Assembly: GCF_033547095.1 (NCBI RefSeq)
Contig: NZ_CP137852.1
Location: 1,419,501-1,483,500, forward strand
Length of the DNA stretch: 64,000 nucleotides
Direction: 5' to 3'
Source: Sediminicoccus rosea
GTDB taxonomy: Bacteria > Pseudomonadota > Alphaproteobacteria > Acetobacterales > Acetobacteraceae
The translations under genes were made by a program, and so were the position numbers. Within the stretch, counting starts at the first letter, position 1. Every line of letters begins with the position of its first letter. Shown piece by piece: positions 61,386-64,000 of the stretch. The notes beneath the pieces were generated by a model, which ran no database searches, had not been told where the DNA came from, and was given only the letters and a program-made list of their open reading frames with translations.

Positions 61386-61868
61386 CTATCTGGTGGCGGG
61401 CGGGACGCGGCGTTCATCGAGCGGGACGCCGCGGCCGACGCCCCAGCGCAGGAGTTGCGGATCGAGCATCTCGCTCCGCTCGCCCGAGGGGCGTTGGGAG
61501 ACGAAGCGCACGCGGCCGCCGGTGAGGATCGCGACCTCCATGATCCCATCACGGGGACGGATCGAGAGGAAGGCCTCCTGCTCGCCCAGCGCCTGCTGAC
61601 GGGCGCCGCGCAGCACCAGGGCCGTGCCGTCGAAGGCGATGGGAGCGACGAGCTGGAGGTTGCTGGCCAGCAACCGCACCCCCGGCTCGCCCAGCAGGCT
61701 TGCGAGCGTCCGGCGCACCGCGGGGTCGGCCAGGATCTGCGGCGTGTTGTTGGTGCCGATCTGCGCCGACAGATGGCCCAGCACGCCCTGCTTGTGGTCC
61801 ACCGGCTGGGCCAGGGCCGGAAGCGGCGGCAGCAGCGCCAGAAGGGCGGCGCGGCGGCCGAGCCTCAA
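61386..61868 (-). CDS. secreted protein of unknown function
   Basis: A 160-residue protein with a signal peptide (MRLGRRAALLALLPPLPALA-QP). The mature part has HKQGVLGHLSAQIGTNNTPQ and LLRWGVGRGVPLDERRVPP without a recognised motif. It starts within the stop of the small membrane gene (ATGA) and precedes the nitrilase by eight bases, so it belongs to the moaA-nadK run. Possibly an envelope partner; no function can be assigned. Confidence 0.6.
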   Translation of the reverse strand: MRLGRRAALLALLPPLPALAQPVDHKQGVLGHLSAQIGTNNTPQILADPAVRRTLASLLGEPGVRLLASNLQLVAPIAFDGTALVLRGARQQALGEQEAFLSIRPRDGIMEVAILTGGRVRFVSQRPSGERSEMLDPQLLRWGVGRGVPLDERRVPPATR

Positions 61869-62182
61869 GGCTGGCGCGGCCAGGAGATGCGCGGCTCGGC
61901 CCGGCCGGACGGGGGCGGCGGCGCATAGGGCTCGGGGATGTTGGGCATGGCGTCCCAGCTCTCGCGCCGCGCCTCAGGTGGGCGGGCGGCCATCATGCGC
62001 AGCTCCGCGCGGAGGTCGTCGAGCTGCGCCTCGATCGAGTCCAGCCGGCCCTTCAGCCCGAAGACCGAGAAGGGCATGACCAGCAGGCAGACCGCCAGCA
62101 GCAGCAGGATGAGCAGCGCCACGAGCCCGGTCCATTCCGGCAGGCCCGGCAGGGTCAGGCGGGTGACGAGGTCGTTCAGCAT
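61865..62182 (-). CDS. small single-helix membrane protein with coiled coil
   Basis: A 105-residue protein with one membrane helix (about residues 18-42, LVALLILLLLAVCLLVMPFSV), then a short coiled coil (RLDSIEAQLDDLRAELRMM) and a Pro-rich tail. Its start overlaps the moaA stop (TGATG), and its own stop overlaps the secreted protein gene. A cytoplasmic or periplasmic scaffold role is plausible but not shown. Confidence 0.6.
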   Translation of the reverse strand: MLNDLVTRLTLPGLPEWTGLVALLILLLLAVCLLVMPFSVFGLKGRLDSIEAQLDDLRAELRMMAARPPEARRESWDAMPNIPEPYAPPPPSGRAEPRISWPRQP

Positions 62183-63171
62183 CAGCCGCCGGTCACGCTC
62201 ATGTGGCGCGCGACGGCCGGCGCGGCCCGCCGGCGGTCTATGACGAAGTCATGGCCCTTGGGCTTGCGCGTGATGGCCTCCGCGATGGCGGCGCGCAGGC
62301 CCTCCTCGCCCAGCTCGGGGTCGCGGAGCGGCGCGCGCAGGTCGGCCGCATCTTCCTGGCCCAGGCACATGTAGAGCGTGCCGGTGCAGGTCAGCCGCAC
62401 GCGGTTGCAGCTTTCGCAGAAATTATGCGTCATCGGCGTGATGAAGCCGAGGCGCGTGCCGGTCTCGGCCACGTCGTAGTAGCGCGCTGGGCCGCCCGTG
62501 GTGTGGCTGCTCTCGTTCAGCGTCCAGTTCTGCTTGAGGCGGGCGCGGACCAGGGAGAGCGGCAGGAACTGGTCCGTCCGGTCCTCGCTGATCTCGCCGA
62601 GCGGCATGGTCTCGATCAGGCAGAGGTCGAAGCCGTGCTCGCCGCACCAGGCCAGCATGCGGTCGAACTCATGCTCGTTCAGCCCCTTCAGAGCGACGGC
62701 GTTGATCTTCACATGCAGGCCCGCGGCCTTGGCGGCGAAGATGCCATCCAGAACCTTGTCCAGCTCGCCCCAGCGCGTCGCGGCCTTGAAGGCGGCGGCA
62801 TCCAGCGTGTCCATCGAGACGTTGATGCGCCGCACGCCGGCGGCCGCCAGCTCATCCGCGTACTTGGTCAGCTGCGTGCCGTTGGTGGTCAACGTCAGCT
62901 CATCCAGGCCGGAACCGATGCGCGCGCCCAGCCCGCGCACCAGCGACATCACGTTCTTGCGGACCAGCGGCTCGCCGCCCGTCAGGCGCAGCTTGCGCAC
63001 GCCGAGGTCGATGAAGGTGCCGCAGAGCCGCTCCAGCTCCTCCAGCGTCAGAACCTCGGATTTGGGGAGGAAGGTCATGTCCTCCGCCATGCAATAGACA
63101 CAGCGAAGGTCGCAGCGGTCCGTGACCGACACGCGGAGGTAGCTGATATGTCGCCCAAAGGGGTCGATCAT
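62182..63171 (-). CDS. moaA: GTP 3',8-cyclase (molybdenum cofactor)
   Basis: A 329-residue radical-SAM enzyme that starts molybdopterin synthesis from GTP. The SAM cluster is C20-x3-C24-x2-C27 in [15 protein letters not shown]. The second 4Fe-4S site is in [20 protein letters not shown], and the protein ends in the functional GG tail (MSVTGG). It begins 49 bases after the MFS gene on the same strand and overlaps the next gene. No other moa genes are in the window. Confidence 0.97.
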   Translation of the reverse strand: MIDPFGRHISYLRVSVTDRCDLRCVYCMAEDMTFLPKSEVLTLEELERLCGTFIDLGVRKLRLTGGEPLVRKNVMSLVRGLGARIGSGLDELTLTTNGTQLTKYADELAAAGVRRINVSMDTLDAAAFKAATRWGELDKVLDGIFAAKAAGLHVKINAVALKGLNEHEFDRMLAWCGEHGFDLCLIETMPLGEISEDRTDQFLPLSLVRARLKQNWTLNESSHTTGGPARYYDVAETGTRLGFITPMTHNFCESCNRVRLTCTGTLYMCLGQEDAADLRAPLRDPELGEEGLRAAIAEAITRKPKGHDFVIDRRRAAPAVARHMSVTGG

Positions 63172-63220
63172 GACGGCGAGGGATCCCGGAAGCGGTTGGT
63201 TTCACCCCATTTGGGGCGGA

Positions 63221-64000
63221 TCAACCCGCTGTTGCAAGGGTCCCCCGCGCGCCGGGCGCCTTGGCCATCCAGTTCAGCACGCTGGCGGTGAGGCCGACCA
63301 CGATCATGACCGGCCAGAAGGCCGCGTAGCTGCCGGTCCAGGCCATGAGCACCGCGCCCGAGCCCGCGCCCAGGAAGCCACCGATCTGGTGGCTGAAGAA
63401 GCAGACGCCATAGAGCGCACCGAGGTCGCCCACGCCGAAGCGGCGCGCGATGGCGGCCGAGGTCAGCGGCACGGTGCCGAGCCAGACGAAGCCCATCACG
63501 GCGGCGAAGAGGATCGTCCCCCATTCGCTGGGCGCCGCCACCGCGAAGCCGGCGATGGCGAGCGTGCGGACCAGGTAGATCCAGCCGAGTCCCGTCTCCG
63601 GCTTGATCCGGCTGGACAGCCAGCCGCAGAACCAGGAGCCCGGGATGTTGAACAGCCCGATCATCGTCATCGCCACCATGCCGAGCGCCGCCGGCTGGCC
63701 ACAGAGCGCGATGTGCGAGGGCAGGTGCGTGGTCAGGAAGGCGAGCTGGAAGCCACAGGCGAAGAAGCCGCCGGTCAGCAACGCGAAGTCGCGATCGGCC
63801 AGCGAGCGGCGGGCAAGCGCGGGCAGGCCGGAGAGGCCCGCGGCGGGCGGGCCGCTGCGGGGCGCGGGCCGCCATTCGATGTTGCGCGCGAGCGGAATGA
63901 TCAGCACGGCCGAGGCGGCCAGCATGATGAGGGCGCCCGCCGCGCCGAAGCCGCCGATGGCCGAGAAGGTGAGCGGCACCATGGCCGCCTGGCCCAGGCT
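63221..64000 (-). CDS. MFS transporter, cut by the window edge
   Basis: The C-terminal 260 residues of a major-facilitator protein; the frame stays open to the last base, so the N-terminal half lies beyond the window. An ATG at 63982 is not the true start: SLGQAA is in frame before it. Visible are six to seven helices and the cytoplasmic pair LSSRIKPETG. The pattern resembles members of the OFA/CynX-like anion group, but substrate cannot be told. It precedes moaA on the same strand. Confidence 0.88.
   Translation of the reverse strand, partial: SLGQAAMVPLTFSAIGGFGAAGALIMLAASAVLIIPLARNIEWRPAPRSGPPAAGLSGLPALARRSLADRDFALLTGGFFACGFQLAFLTTHLPSHIALCGQPAALGMVAMTMIGLFNIPGSWFCGWLSSRIKPETGLGWIYLVRTLAIAGFAVAAPSEWGTILFAAVMGFVWLGTVPLTSAAIARRFGVGDLGALYGVCFFSHQIGGFLGAGSGAVLMAWTGSYAAFWPVMIVVGLTASVLNWMAKAPGARGTLATAG

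Overview
The window looks like a chromosome segment of a GC-rich alphaproteobacterium, most likely an acetic-acid-bacterium relative (Roseomonas/Roseococcus type). The evidence is the very high G+C, the order pleD>/<rpmG followed by rnr-topA-dprA-plsY-pyrC-pyrB-ruvX and gatCAB, an EipB (DUF1849) protein, and several periplasmic binding proteins of the tripartite tricarboxylate (TTT) and TRAP transporters. This is inference from gene content; no 16S rRNA gene is present.

Layout. 1-3.1 kb: a VOC protein, a lipid-type methyltransferase, a PleD-like diguanylate cyclase and the small rpmG gene. 3.2-14.6 kb: a leftward housekeeping block (rnr, topA, dprA, plsY, a dihydroorotase-like pyrC', a GNAT, pyrB, ruvX), interrupted by a rightward cytoplasmic MCP/Cache gene. 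14.6-19.7 kb: gatCAB, a small P-loop kinase-like protein, two small proteins and a GST. 19.8-27.6 kb: a tRNA-Ser(GCT) whose last 18 bp are repeated at 27.6 kb. The two copies bracket a 7.7-kb integrated island with a tyrosine integrase, a serine recombinase plus a decayed second copy, an IS3-family element, a candidate Abi-alpha (DUF4393) gene, small unknown genes, a dispersed palindrome family and arm-type integrase repeats at both ends.

27.8-38.2 kb: dihydroxyacetone kinase, a secreted MBL hydrolase, formate-THF ligase, a TTT binding protein, then a compact set resembling c-di-GMP-controlled alginate-type polymer synthesis: PilZ-HlyD protein, GT2 synthase and a convergent secreted polysaccharide-lyase-like protein, with an OmpW porin divergent from it. 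38.2-42.1 kb: siroheme/sulfite reduction (Met8-like, cysI, divergent cobA), a tiny membrane ORF and a 1-Cys peroxiredoxin. 42.3-45.2 kb: a 979-residue fusion of N-terminal RTX repeats, Ig-like domains and a vanadium haloperoxidase core.

45.3-53.6 kb: a divergent catabolic cluster (2OG-Fe oxygenase, acyl-CoA ligase, SDR facing a TRAP transporter and an NDP-forming acyl-CoA synthetase), plausibly for uptake and CoA activation of an unknown carboxylate. 53.7-59.8 kb: EipB, uronate-dehydrogenase-like SDR, amidase, LLM monooxygenase, TTT binding protein and a cupin-like protein. 59.8-64 kb: leftward moaA, two unknown envelope proteins, a nitrilase-family amidase and NAD kinase, tightly overlapped, then an MFS transporter cut by the window edge.

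The strongest candidates for something new are the minimal alginate-like polymer locus (33.3-37.4 kb), the reversed RTX-haloperoxidase fusion (42.3-45.2 kb), the membrane-free MCP-Cache protein (12.0-13.1 kb) and the small tRNA-Ser island.
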